DNA from: Sphingomonadaceae bacterium
GTDB taxonomy: Bacteria > Pseudomonadota > Alphaproteobacteria > Sphingomonadales > Sphingomonadaceae
Assembly (NCBI GenBank): GCA_024236195.1
Contig: JACKKZ010000003.1
Coordinates: 310,001-374,000 of the forward strand
Length of the DNA: 64,000 nt
Reading direction: 5' to 3'
Made by a program: the position numbers and the translations under genes. Positions 53,041 to 61,038 of the stretch are shown piece after piece (the first letter of the stretch is position 1; each line of letters opens with the position of its first letter). The notes under the pieces were generated by a model. That model had not been told where the DNA came from and ran no database searches. It worked only from the letters and a program-made list of their open reading frames with translations.

Positions 53041-53544
53041 CTACCCTATGAGCAACTCATCGAGCGCGTTGACAACGCTAAGGCCCACCAGCACCAGGAG
53101 CAGCATTGCGATGGCTCCACCTACGATCAAAAGCAGACGAAGCCCGGAATTGAGTTTCCCTGGCACGAGTTTCGGGACATCCCGAATAAGTTGCTGCTCA
53201 AATTCTCCGGCAGACATGAAGCCTGCGTCGGAGAGATTGAACACCGCCTCAGCCGAACTGTCACCAGCCTCCTGCAGCGGAACGACCGGATCCGTTACGG
53301 GTAATGGTTCACTAGTTAGTGATTGCGGTGTCTGGCAGGCTTCCGCGTAAACCCGCGCTGCTTCTATCCGTGTTGCAACACCCAGTTTTTGCCTTGCCCC
53401 ATCCAGGCGCTGATCGACAGAGCGCGGCGAGATGCCCAGCTTGCGAGCAATTTCCTTGGAAGAATAATGGCATAGGACCAGGTCCAGCACCTCGCGCTGC
53501 TTGGCGGTTAACTCCGAAACGGGAGGGGGCTGAAGTGTCTGCAC
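53041..53544 (-). CDS. Membrane-tethered LuxR-type regulator
   Basis: 167 residues with an unusual order. The N-terminus is a LuxR helix-turn-helix: LTAKQREVLDLVLCHYSSKE, IARKLGISPRSVDQRLDGAR. A linker with an acidic segment follows (SSAEAVFNLSDAGFMSAGEF), and the C-terminus has one hydrophobic helix (RLLLIVGGAIAMLLLVLVGL). The DNA-binding domain would face the cytoplasm with the protein held at the membrane. The same architecture recurs in sphingomonads as a single-helix regulator whose signal is unknown. Not overlapping neighbours. Confidence 0.8.
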   Translation of the reverse strand: MQTLQPPPVSELTAKQREVLDLVLCHYSSKEIARKLGISPRSVDQRLDGARQKLGVATRIEAARVYAEACQTPQSLTSEPLPVTDPVVPLQEAGDSSAEAVFNLSDAGFMSAGEFEQQLIRDVPKLVPGKLNSGLRLLLIVGGAIAMLLLVLVGLSVVNALDELLIG

Positions 53545-53642
53545 ACCAGTAACTATCTCGTTTGAGCTCCGTACAGGACCTTAACGACAATAGTTAACAG
53601 AAAGTTCCGCAATTGTCAGCGAGGAAACAGCAGGAAACTTGG

Positions 53643-53849
53643 TCAAGGGAGGTCAGAATCGAGTCCCTTGGCGCGCGCCGCGAGGCGTTCGTCCTCAGGA
53701 GCGAGGATTTCAAGGGCTTCATTGAGCTTGATTGCGGCCAGTTCTTGTCCGGCCTCGTCCAGCTGATCGAGCACTCCGAGAAGCGTTTCGACAATCTGGT
53801 CGCGAACGAATTCCGGAAAATAGCCCTTTTGTATGTCCATCCCTGCCAT
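53643..53849 (-). CDS. Small protein of unknown function
   Basis: 68 residues from the ATG at 53849, with AGGG a few bases upstream; a longer frame to 53885 lacks a ribosome binding site. Acidic helical sequence: FPEFVRDQIVETLLGVLDQL, EAGQELAAIKLNEALEILAP. No signal peptide or known motif. It begins the minus-strand run that ends in the regulators. Moderately confident that it is a gene. Confidence 0.55.
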   Translation of the reverse strand: MAGMDIQKGYFPEFVRDQIVETLLGVLDQLDEAGQELAAIKLNEALEILAPEDERLAARAKGLDSDLP

Positions 53850-54185
53850 AACCCTGATCTCGCCAGCGGCCAAACACGAAGCCACTGTTAGAACCCGTCA
53901 CTACTTTCACCCGCCACATATAGTCGCGTCACATTAAGCGCGGCTTGCTAACGACCTGAGAGGAAACCGCAAGTCGCAAATTTACAATTTTCCGCGTCGA
54001 TTTTATACAATCTTCTACCACCCTGCCAAATTGTTTACAAATGATACGTTCCGATGGGCAAAATGGTTACACAGTGTGGAAAGGTTCCAATGACGCGGTG
54101 GGACTGCCCAAAGCCCAAAGGCTGCCTTCGAGACTGATCACGGTCCTCCCCAAGACGATTTTGTCAGCCACAGCCACAGCAGATA
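53850..54185. other. Intergenic stretch, probable promoters
   Basis: About 336 bp, AT-rich in the middle (TTTACAATTTTCCGCGTC and TTATACAATCTTC near 53980-54015). No gene was found. It should include the promoter of the small protein and regulator run on the minus strand. Confidence 0.35.
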
Positions 54186-55034
54186 CTAATTCCGCTCCGC
54201 GAACATATGCTGGATCATGCCCTGCAATTGCGGGGTGTAACTGGCGAGCACGCGCCAGTCGCTGACGCGTTCGTAATGGGTGACCAGCCGTGTCCCGTCC
54301 CAGCGATGGAGCGCATAGGTGGGCGGTTCGGTGGTGATGAGGTCGCGCCCGTCGGGCGTGTCCGGGTCAATCGGGCGCAAATCCATCGCTACCAGTGGTG
54401 CGACGGACGGTGTCACACCCAGCGGGTGGCCTTCGAACATGGTGAAGATCGGGCGGTGCAAATGCCCGCAATGGATGCCAACGATCTGCTTGTGCCCCCG
54501 CACAGCTTCGGCAAAGCGGGTGATCCACGGCTCGCTCATGACCGGATCCATCCAGTCAATCCCGGCGACGACCGGCGGGTGGTGCATGAAGATCAGCGTC
54601 GGCTGCTCGGGCTTTTCGCGGAGCCGGTCGCTCAGCCATGCCGCGCGGCGTTCGCAGAAGGCCCCGCCATGGCGGCCCACTTCCAGCGTGTCGAGCAGCA
54701 GGATGCGCAGCCCGTCCTTCTCGACTTCATATTGCACGAAGCCATCATTGGTCGGCGTATCAGGGAAGGCCGCGAGCAGCCCTTCGCGGCTGTCATGGTT
54801 GCCGACCATCGGCAACACGGGGAAGGGGCATGCGGCCAGAAGCTCAGCCGTCTTGAGGAAGCTGTCGTGGTCACCGTGATCGGTCATATCGCCGGTCGCC
54901 ACCAGCATGTCCGGGCGGTTCGGGCCATCCAGCACACGAGCGAGGGTAGCGCGGAAACGGATCCGGTTCAGCTCCTCCGGCTTCGCATCTGGCTCGAAGC
55001 CGATATGGATATCCGTCAACTGCGCGATCAGCAA
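54186..55034 (-). CDS. cpdA: CpdA-like 3',5'-cyclic-AMP phosphodiesterase
   Basis: 282 residues starting at a TTG at 55034, because GGAGG with six more Gs lies just upstream and the protein then begins LLIAQLTDIHIG, as in the family. Metal-binding motifs of class III metallophosphoesterases are all present: TDIHIG, GDMTDHGDHDS, GNHDSREG, FMHHPPVVAGIDW and GIHCGHLHRPIF. The enzyme hydrolyses cAMP. It may oppose the CHASE2 adenylate cyclase at 19129 in the same region. It is not obviously in an operon. Confidence 0.88.
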   Translation of the reverse strand: MLIAQLTDIHIGFEPDAKPEELNRIRFRATLARVLDGPNRPDMLVATGDMTDHGDHDSFLKTAELLAACPFPVLPMVGNHDSREGLLAAFPDTPTNDGFVQYEVEKDGLRILLLDTLEVGRHGGAFCERRAAWLSDRLREKPEQPTLIFMHHPPVVAGIDWMDPVMSEPWITRFAEAVRGHKQIVGIHCGHLHRPIFTMFEGHPLGVTPSVAPLVAMDLRPIDPDTPDGRDLITTEPPTYALHRWDGTRLVTHYERVSDWRVLASYTPQLQGMIQHMFAERN

Positions 55035-55404
55035 AAAACCACCCCCCTCCAACAGCATCGTAGCACTTTTGGTTGGGCAAGCTATTCCTAACTGCGCGGC
55101 AGGCGGGGTCAGCCAAACCGGGCAGACAATCTTGAGGCCAAGAGCTTCGAAAGGATTCGCAAATGCCAAATCATCTCTGACAGGAGCGAACAGCCTAGCG
55201 GGACGATTCTACCGCGGCAGGAACTAACTCAACGTAGTCGACCAGATCGAGATCACTGATCAGCAGTCGGGTATCACGCTCCAGACCCGGAGGCGATACC
55301 ACCTTGGCAAAATCGGCGGCCTCCCTGACCGCAATTGAAAAAACGGTCATCTCCGAGACAAATGCCTGCCAGGCCAGCTCACTGCCATCAATTAGTCGCA
55401 CAAT

Positions 55405-55429
55405 AAAAAAGGGCGGGAAAATCCCGCCC
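55405..55429 (-). terminator. Strong intrinsic terminator
   Basis: GGGCGGGA and TCCCGCCC (55411-55418 and 55422-55429) form a stem with a three-base loop, followed on the minus strand by TTTTTTATT at 55410-55402. It directly follows the small exported protein gene. Confidence 0.85.
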
Positions 55430-55451
55430 TCTCTTCAAAAGATGCAAACTC

Positions 55452-55679
55452 TTACGAGCTAACCGGATCGTCATTGCCACCGTCGAAGGCGAAAATCAGA
55501 CCAGCAATCACTGCTGCAACAGCAAAGATCACCAGGATTGTTTCTTCACCCTTGAGATTGTTGGCTTCCTTGACGGGCTGCGAAGCCACGCCAGCCATCA
55601 GGGGTGCAGCCTGAGCTGCAACCGGAGCGGCCACCAAAGACATGGCGGCCATGGCTGCAAGTGTGTTTTTCAGTTTCAT
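55452..55679 (-). CDS. Small exported/membrane protein
   Basis: 75 residues from the ATG at 55679, with GGAG upstream; a longer frame adds 23 unlikely residues. Signal-like start (MKLKNTLAAMAAMSLVAAPV, AAQAAPLM), a short linker (KEANNLKGEE) and a hydrophobic C-terminal segment (TILVIFAVAAVIAGLIFAFD) followed by an acidic tail (GGNDDPVSS). Proteins of this kind are frequent near sphingomonad polysaccharide genes. A strong terminator follows, implying a short, abundant mRNA. Role unknown. Confidence 0.72.
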   Translation of the reverse strand: MKLKNTLAAMAAMSLVAAPVAAQAAPLMAGVASQPVKEANNLKGEETILVIFAVAAVIAGLIFAFDGGNDDPVSS

Positions 55680-55883
55680 ATTCCAAATCTCCATCGCGCT
55701 ACCGAAATGTCTTGCGGAGCTAAAAATAGCGACTTCTGCTCCTGTCATTGATTCGTTTACCTATTCCGGACTGCCAATGCAACCCCATGCTGCACATGCA
55801 CACCAGATTAAGCATAAAGATTGCAAATTTCGCTGCGCCGCAAAACACACAATCCCCTTGAGGCGTCCCCTAGCCTGCAATGG
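55680..55883. promoter_or_regulatory. Upstream region of the small exported protein gene
   Basis: About 200 bp with no supported gene, AT-rich toward 55780-55860. The strong terminator and good ribosome binding site suggest a strong promoter here, but I could not choose exact boxes. Confidence 0.35.
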
Positions 55884-56237
55884 CTAACAGACTATGAACC
55901 CCGAATTATCATTGGCCGTAGTCGGCCAAAGAGATCGCAAATTCCCAAGAAGGCCGGGTGAATAACAAGGATGCGCAACGGCAGGTGCGCAGGATCGGTG
56001 ATCAATTGCTGATGAGCAGGCAATAGCGCACGTATGATCTCGCTGCAGTCTCATCCTCAACACCGACCCCAATCCGGCTGAGCGCCTGAAGTCGGCAATT
56101 GCTACAGGTTCGCGCAGGACGACCTCTACTCCGTCATCCGCAGTAACTGGCTTGATGAGCTCGTTGACCTTGAGTGCGTCATTCGTCAGCGATTCGCCCT
56201 CTTGCAAGGCCCTTCGGGAATGATGGAAGCCGCTCAT
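55884..56237 (-). CDS. Possible small protein, low confidence
   Basis: 117 residues. The N-terminal half looks protein-like (RRALQEGESLTNDALKVNEL and DDGVEVVLREPVAIADFRRS), and GAGCGG lies before the ATG. The C-terminal half is rich in Cys, His and Arg (SSAIDHRSCAPAVAHPCYSP), which is unusual and may signal a frameshift or a fortuitous frame. It lies between two unrelated genes. Without homologues I would not rely on it. Confidence 0.3.
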   Translation of the reverse strand: MSGFHHSRRALQEGESLTNDALKVNELIKPVTADDGVEVVLREPVAIADFRRSAGLGSVLRMRLQRDHTCAIACSSAIDHRSCAPAVAHPCYSPGLLGNLRSLWPTTANDNSGFIVC

Positions 56238-56322
56238 GCTGACCGCTCAAGTCATTGACACTGTTAAGGTAACCCCGCATGCACAATTGCCAGTGTGTCC
56301 GTTCTAGGGAGCCCTCTCTCAG

Positions 56323-56835
56323 GTGCTTGATCCCTATGCCTCATGGAGCGTTGTCCAGCTCAAACCGAATTCCGAGGCAATCGCGATTCGGAATCTCGAG
56401 CGTCAAGGCTTCAGCGTATTCGCACCGCATGAATATGTGCAAAGGCGGCGTGGCGGCAAACTCGTCCGTCTGCGAATTCCTCTGTTCCCTGGCTATCTCT
56501 TTGTCGGTCTCCAATCAGCATTGGGCGAATGGCGGCAGATCAACAGCACAAGCGGCGTAAGCAGGCTCATTTCCTTTAATGGCAAAGATCCGGCAATCGT
56601 ACCCGGTGAACTCTTGAGAGGCCTCATGGGGCGCTGCGACGAAAGCGGTGAGCTTGTGCATCAGCCACGGCTAGCCATCGGGGACGAAGTAACGGTCGTC
56701 GATGGTCCGCTTACTGAGTTCATCGGCTGGGTTGAACGCATCGACTCAGAACAAAGAGTATGGGTGCTCCTGGACCTGTTAGGCAAGAACACCAAGGTTG
56801 CCCTCAGCAGAAGCGATCTGCGCAGAGCAAGCTAA
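56323..56835 (+). CDS. NusG-family (RfaH-like) transcription factor
   Basis: 170 residues from a GTG at 56323. The N-terminal NGN domain is clear: ASWSVVQLKPNSEAIAIRNL, RQGFSVFAPHEYVQRRRGGK, LRIPLFPGYLFVGLQS; the KOW domain at the C-terminus has LAIGDEVTVVDGPLTEFIGW and VLLDLLGKNTKVALSRSDLR. It is a specialised NusG paralogue, the class that includes RfaH and LoaP, which let RNA polymerase read through long polysaccharide operons. It sits next to the exopolysaccharide operon, facing it tail to tail. The ops-like pausing site was not identified. Confidence 0.85.
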   Translation: MLDPYASWSVVQLKPNSEAIAIRNLERQGFSVFAPHEYVQRRRGGKLVRLRIPLFPGYLFVGLQSALGEWRQINSTSGVSRLISFNGKDPAIVPGELLRGLMGRCDESGELVHQPRLAIGDEVTVVDGPLTEFIGWVERIDSEQRVWVLLDLLGKNTKVALSRSDLRRAS

Positions 56836-56884
56836 ACGGATCAGGGCAATCCTTCGCGCAAACCTGGAAGACACTCCCTTCCGG

Positions 56885-58063
56885 TCAATCAGCCAAAGAT
56901 TGCGCCTTGATGGAAAGGATCGATCCCGACAGGGGAGCCTTTCCAGACCAGGCCCGCGCATCAAAGCCCATCACCAGATAGCGGCAGTCACCCGGCAATA
57001 CTCCGGAACTTACGCGGTTCACTCCGGATTTGAGGCGCTGATCGACGAGCACATCAGTATGCCCAATACACCCCAGTTGAAAGCGCACGTCTTCAATCTG
57101 GGCAGCGGGCGCCAGAGAATGCTGGATCTCAAAATTGAGCGGGCCCTTGGGCGCAGCAAAAACACGGGATGCTATTATACCGCCCTGCCCCGGCTTCACA
57201 TAAATCTCGAGCTCCTTACCATCCCGGCTAAGTTGAGCCCGAAATTCAGCCCGATCAGCCAATTGCCAATCAAACGGCGGGTATTTGGATCGCCAGTCCA
57301 CAAGTTCGGAAGTCCCAAGTCCAACTTTGTTACCGGCCACCTTGGCATAGATGGCAGCAGCGCTATCGATATCACCGCGCTTAAAAAGGGCTGCAATCAG
57401 CCGCCGGTCAAAATCCTCGCCACCAATTGCAAGGCCTGGCCGCAGTCGGGCCAAATTTGGTACCACCTCAGGCGATGCAACTGCATAGTCGAGAAAGCGT
57501 TCGTGCCAAGGAGAACTTCCATCCAATAAGTTGGAGAAGATAGGGATGGTTGATTCGTTGGTAAGCGCGGTAGCGAGAAGAGGAAAAAATTCTTGCGAAT
57601 GTTTCGGATGAACCCGCAATATCTGGTCAAGCGTATCGATCGTCGCGGGATAATCCTGGTCGGCCAGATGTTCCTGTAAAACCAGGCCCTGGAGCGCAAG
57701 ATCGCGACGATTGAGCCGGGAGGCCCCTTCAATAAGAACTCGGCGGCGGGCAGGATCCTTCTCCGCCTGAGCCAAGACGACATAGGCTTTAGGCGACAAG
57801 GGTTCTTTTCGCAGCGCCTCGCGAGCGAGCCGTATGGCTTCTGCATTCGGAGGGGGAGGCGCTGACGGATCGACGATAGAAGAGATATATTCTGCGAATG
57901 CGACATTCGCGAGCGCCGTGCCATTGGCGGGAAAAACCGTTGCCGCCAGTGCCGGATCAGTTTTCGTCAAGACAGAACTGGCCGCCTGCGCACCGGCCAG
58001 CAAAGCAATGGGTATGCTTACGCCGACTGCCAGCACCAATCGCACGAACTTGCCTAGTCGCAT
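56885..58063 (-). CDS. TPR-like protein of the exopolysaccharide operon
   Basis: 392 residues with a signal-anchor or signal peptide (LVLAVGVSIPIALLAGAQA). Residues 75-260 are helical TPR-like (AIRLAREALRKEPLSPKAYV, RRVLIEGASRLNRRDLALQG, AIYAKVAG). The C-terminal third is beta-rich (DGKELEIYVKPGQGGIIASR, AAQIEDVRFQLGCIGHTDVL) with two cysteines. It is the last gene of the operon, 23 bp after wzc. A role in periplasmic assembly or polysaccharide export is inferred from position. Confidence 0.72.
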   Translation of the reverse strand: MRLGKFVRLVLAVGVSIPIALLAGAQAASSVLTKTDPALAATVFPANGTALANVAFAEYISSIVDPSAPPPPNAEAIRLAREALRKEPLSPKAYVVLAQAEKDPARRRVLIEGASRLNRRDLALQGLVLQEHLADQDYPATIDTLDQILRVHPKHSQEFFPLLATALTNESTIPIFSNLLDGSSPWHERFLDYAVASPEVVPNLARLRPGLAIGGEDFDRRLIAALFKRGDIDSAAAIYAKVAGNKVGLGTSELVDWRSKYPPFDWQLADRAEFRAQLSRDGKELEIYVKPGQGGIIASRVFAAPKGPLNFEIQHSLAPAAQIEDVRFQLGCIGHTDVLVDQRLKSGVNRVSSGVLPGDCRYLVMGFDARAWSGKAPLSGSILSIKAQSLAD

Positions 58064-58086
58064 TTCAACACCCTACCCTTAGGCGG

Positions 58087-60225
58087 TTAGTCTGTTCCGC
58101 CCGACTGCTTACTCCCGTAGCCGTAGCCGTAGCCGTAACCGTAGCCGTAGCCGTAGCCATAAGCAGCGCCATGTTTGTCGACCTTCGTCACCAGAGCTCC
58201 ATAGACCTGCGCGCCAGCCCGGCGCAGACGATCAAGCGACGTCTCAATCACACGAATCTTAACCTGATCGGATTCAATGGCGTAAATGACACCATCCACC
58301 GCCTGTGCCACTTCGATCGCATCGGCCAGAGACAACATGGGCGCAGAGTCGATCAGGACCTGATCGTAATTCGCCCTGGCCTCTTCGATCAGTTCACGGA
58401 ACCGAGAGCTGGCCAGAAGTTCAACCGGATTGGGTGGGTTATGGCCGATCGGGATCAGATCGAAGTCATAATCGCCTTGCCGATAGACTTGCGATGCCAA
58501 AGGTGTAGCAGGATTGGTGAGCAGCGCAGCAAGCCCACCACCCTCATAATCAAACGCCTTCAAAGTCGACTTCAGCCTCGAATTGCGCAAGTCGGCATCA
58601 ATGAGCAGGGTCTTCTTGCCGAGCTTGCTGAAGCTAATGGCCAGGGCTGCTGCCGACAAGCTCTTGCCTTCCCCAGGCACGGTCGAAGTGATCATCAATG
58701 CCTTCGGCGCGCCTTGCGGTGTCAGCAAAGTAAGGTTCGTCCGGACAGACTTGTAGGCTTCCCCGATTTCCGAAGCAGAGGCCTCGATATCATCGACCAC
58801 ATTCTCTGATTTCGATGCAGGGATCAGACCAAGGACAGGCATACCAAGGCGGCGCTGAACGTCTTGCGGATCCCGCAAGGTCTGGCTCAACACCACCCGC
58901 AGGTATACAAGCGCTGCTGACAGTACCAATGCAGCCACAAGCGCTACCAGCATGTTACGGACTAAAGACGGGGCATAAGGCTTGTCTGGCACAAATGCTG
59001 TATCAATCAGCTTGATATTGTTCTGACCGGCACCAGCAGCTTCAAGCTCCTTATAGCGCTGAAGAAGCGCTTCATAGAGCGCCCGGTTAGTATCGACCTC
59101 GCGCTTCAAGATACCATACTGGATGCTTTGGTCCTGCTGCCCAAGGAAGCGGGCCTTTGCCTGATCCAGCTGAGCACGCAGTTCCTTTTCACGCAGCATA
59201 GCGCCACGCAAGGTGGACTGCGCTTCGCCGGAAAGCGATGAGCGTAGCGAAGCCACCTCCCGTTGCTTTTCGAGGTATTGCGGATGCTCTGGCCCTAAAG
59301 TCCTCCGGAGGCTTGCTAATTCAGCTTCTCCGGACAAAAGCGCTGAACGCAGTTGGCTGCGCGGATCATCGCTAGAGAAAGCACCCGAGACCAAAGCAGC
59401 CTGCGCCGCGATGCGGTCGGCAACAGCTTGCGCTAAAGCAGTGTTCAAGGCTGCGAGATCGGAACCGACAAGTGTTTGCGCTGCGGTTTCAGATCCTTCA
59501 CCCTTGGTGACACTCTCGATGACAAGAATTTCGTTCGCATTGGCGTAGCCGACGAGTTCCTTCTCAGAAACAGAGAGCTTCTCGCGCAGCTCATCGATCT
59601 GTGCCCGCAGATAGTCCCGCGCCTCGATGTTTGCACCGAAGCGCTTTTCGTAGTTTGCGGCAATGAATTCCTTAGCCCACAAATTCGCGACATTTGACGA
59701 TACACGCGGTGATGGGCTGGAAAATCCAATGTCCACCAAGCTTGATTGGGTGATGGGCGAGATTGTCACATTGTCGAGCAAGAGATCCTGAAGCTCTTGA
59801 CGACTCAAGTCATCGACATCTTCCAGCCCGAATGCTTCTACAAACTCCTCATCACGCATGAGGTTACCGGACTGGACCACTCGCTCAACGATGAAGCGTG
59901 ACTCCAAGAGTTCATATTGCGTGTTCAGATATTGCAGTTCCGAAACCCGGGACTCACCCTCTAGTGGATTCAGATCGGTCACATTGTCCGTAATCTGCGA
60001 CACCTCGATCCGGGCATTCGCGCGGAAGAGCGGCGTAGACAGCAACGTCAAGGTCAATCCCGCCAACAGGCCAACAATGACAATGCCTGCCACCCAGAAC
60101 TTCAGATCACGCAATTCAATCCAATAGCGCTCAAGATCCAGATGGAAGCCTGCATCTTCGTCCATCTCGGCTCCAGAACCCTGCATCACTAGTTGGGCAG
60201 CGTCGGCGGGTTTATTCGATGTCAT
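58087..60225 (-). CDS. wzc: Wzc-like polysaccharide copolymerase / tyrosine autokinase
   Basis: 712 residues. Two membrane helices (WVAGIVIVGLLAGLTLTLLS near 50 and NMLVALVAALVLSAALVYLR near 435) bracket a large periplasmic coiled-coil part. The C-terminal BY-kinase has Walker A TVPGEGKSLSAAALAISF, A' KKTLLIDADLRNS and B-like YDQVLIDSAPML. The tail is eight Tyr-Gly repeats, the usual autophosphorylated tyrosine cluster but strictly periodic, encoded by a hexanucleotide repeat. It controls chain length and export with Wza, whose gene is 9 bp upstream. Confidence 0.93.
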   Translation of the reverse strand: MTSNKPADAAQLVMQGSGAEMDEDAGFHLDLERYWIELRDLKFWVAGIVIVGLLAGLTLTLLSTPLFRANARIEVSQITDNVTDLNPLEGESRVSELQYLNTQYELLESRFIVERVVQSGNLMRDEEFVEAFGLEDVDDLSRQELQDLLLDNVTISPITQSSLVDIGFSSPSPRVSSNVANLWAKEFIAANYEKRFGANIEARDYLRAQIDELREKLSVSEKELVGYANANEILVIESVTKGEGSETAAQTLVGSDLAALNTALAQAVADRIAAQAALVSGAFSSDDPRSQLRSALLSGEAELASLRRTLGPEHPQYLEKQREVASLRSSLSGEAQSTLRGAMLREKELRAQLDQAKARFLGQQDQSIQYGILKREVDTNRALYEALLQRYKELEAAGAGQNNIKLIDTAFVPDKPYAPSLVRNMLVALVAALVLSAALVYLRVVLSQTLRDPQDVQRRLGMPVLGLIPASKSENVVDDIEASASEIGEAYKSVRTNLTLLTPQGAPKALMITSTVPGEGKSLSAAALAISFSKLGKKTLLIDADLRNSRLKSTLKAFDYEGGGLAALLTNPATPLASQVYRQGDYDFDLIPIGHNPPNPVELLASSRFRELIEEARANYDQVLIDSAPMLSLADAIEVAQAVDGVIYAIESDQVKIRVIETSLDRLRRAGAQVYGALVTKVDKHGAAYGYGYGYGYGYGYGYGSKQSGGTD
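58115..58160 (-). repeat. Hexanucleotide repeat coding the Tyr-Gly tail of Wzc
   Basis: Seven GTAGCC-type units plus one variant (ATA for GTA) encode eight Tyr-Gly pairs; one unit has GTAACC. All codons are TAC except the last TAT. Repeats of six bases keep frame when they expand or contract. Confidence 0.9.
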
Positions 60226-60234
60226 AGGAGTTAC

Positions 60235-60954
60235 CTAGCGCCCCAAGCGATCAATCAAAATGGCGGAAGAGCTCAGAAGCGGGACGAACTGCAGGATATT
60301 ATCCAAGCGACGACGCTGAGGTGAATCGCCGACAATGACCACATCATTGGCGTACAGCAAAGGATCAGGGTAATTCCCACGCTGGATACCCCCGATGTTG
60401 TACACGCCGATATAATTTTGCCCAGCAACGCTCCTCAAAACCAGAACATCATCAAGTTGAGCGTATTCGTTTAATCCTCCCGCGAGGTTGACGACACGCA
60501 ACAGCGTCGGCTTTCCTACAGCGGGATAAGCCCCTGGTTTGTCAACCTGCCCCCCCACTGAAATAGACGGCACCGGTAAATCTTCGGGAATTACCCTCAC
60601 CTGCGGGTCAACAAGGTATCGACCACGCAGCCCCGACTCAATGAGGCGCGCAGCTACACTGGGCTCTTTTCCGCCAAAGTCCAGCTGGCCCAAGTAGGGA
60701 AAAGACAGTCGCCCTTCATCATCGGTCAGATAGGTACCACTCCACAGCTTGCTGTTCTCCGGTTCGCCTGCGACCGTAATCTCCAGACGCTCCTGCGGCC
60801 CGATCAGGTATATCCCCTCGCCCGTTGGAGCAGGGAGCTCATCAAGATCGGTAGCTTCAATGGTCGAAGCCCCGCCCACAGAGCGGTCGGTAGCGCATGC
60901 CGCAAGCGAAACCGTCGCAGCAATCGCCAATGCAAATCTGAAAAACGAAATCAT
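60235..60954 (-). CDS. wza: Wza-like outer membrane polysaccharide export lipoprotein
   Basis: 239 residues from the ATG at 60954 (a GTG two codons upstream is closer to the ribosome binding site than is usual). Lipoprotein signal MISFFRFALAIAATVSLAAC with LAAC lipobox. The polysaccharide export domain reads GIYLIGPQERLEITVAGEPE, DDEGRLSFPYLGQLDFGGKE and DPQVRVIPEDLPVPSISVGG, then a SLBB-like second domain (GGQVDKPGAYPAVGKPTLLR and DPLLYANDVVIVG). Shorter than Escherichia coli Wza and typical of alphaproteobacterial export proteins. Pairs with the Wzc protein. Confidence 0.9.
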   Translation of the reverse strand: MISFFRFALAIAATVSLAACATDRSVGGASTIEATDLDELPAPTGEGIYLIGPQERLEITVAGEPENSKLWSGTYLTDDEGRLSFPYLGQLDFGGKEPSVAARLIESGLRGRYLVDPQVRVIPEDLPVPSISVGGQVDKPGAYPAVGKPTLLRVVNLAGGLNEYAQLDDVLVLRSVAGQNYIGVYNIGGIQRGNYPDPLLYANDVVIVGDSPQRRRLDNILQFVPLLSSSAILIDRLGR

Positions 60955-61038
60955 GATCACCTACAGAAGTTCAGCCCTCCATAGGGCATTCATGACGCAA
61001 GCCAACCGGTTAAATGGAAATTTTGGACAAGATCAGCT

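Noticed and set aside
55195..55401. 68-codon minus-strand frame between cpdA and the terminator
   Set aside because: It would start with GTG inside the U-tract of a strong terminator and has no ribosome binding site; possibly a gene remnant.
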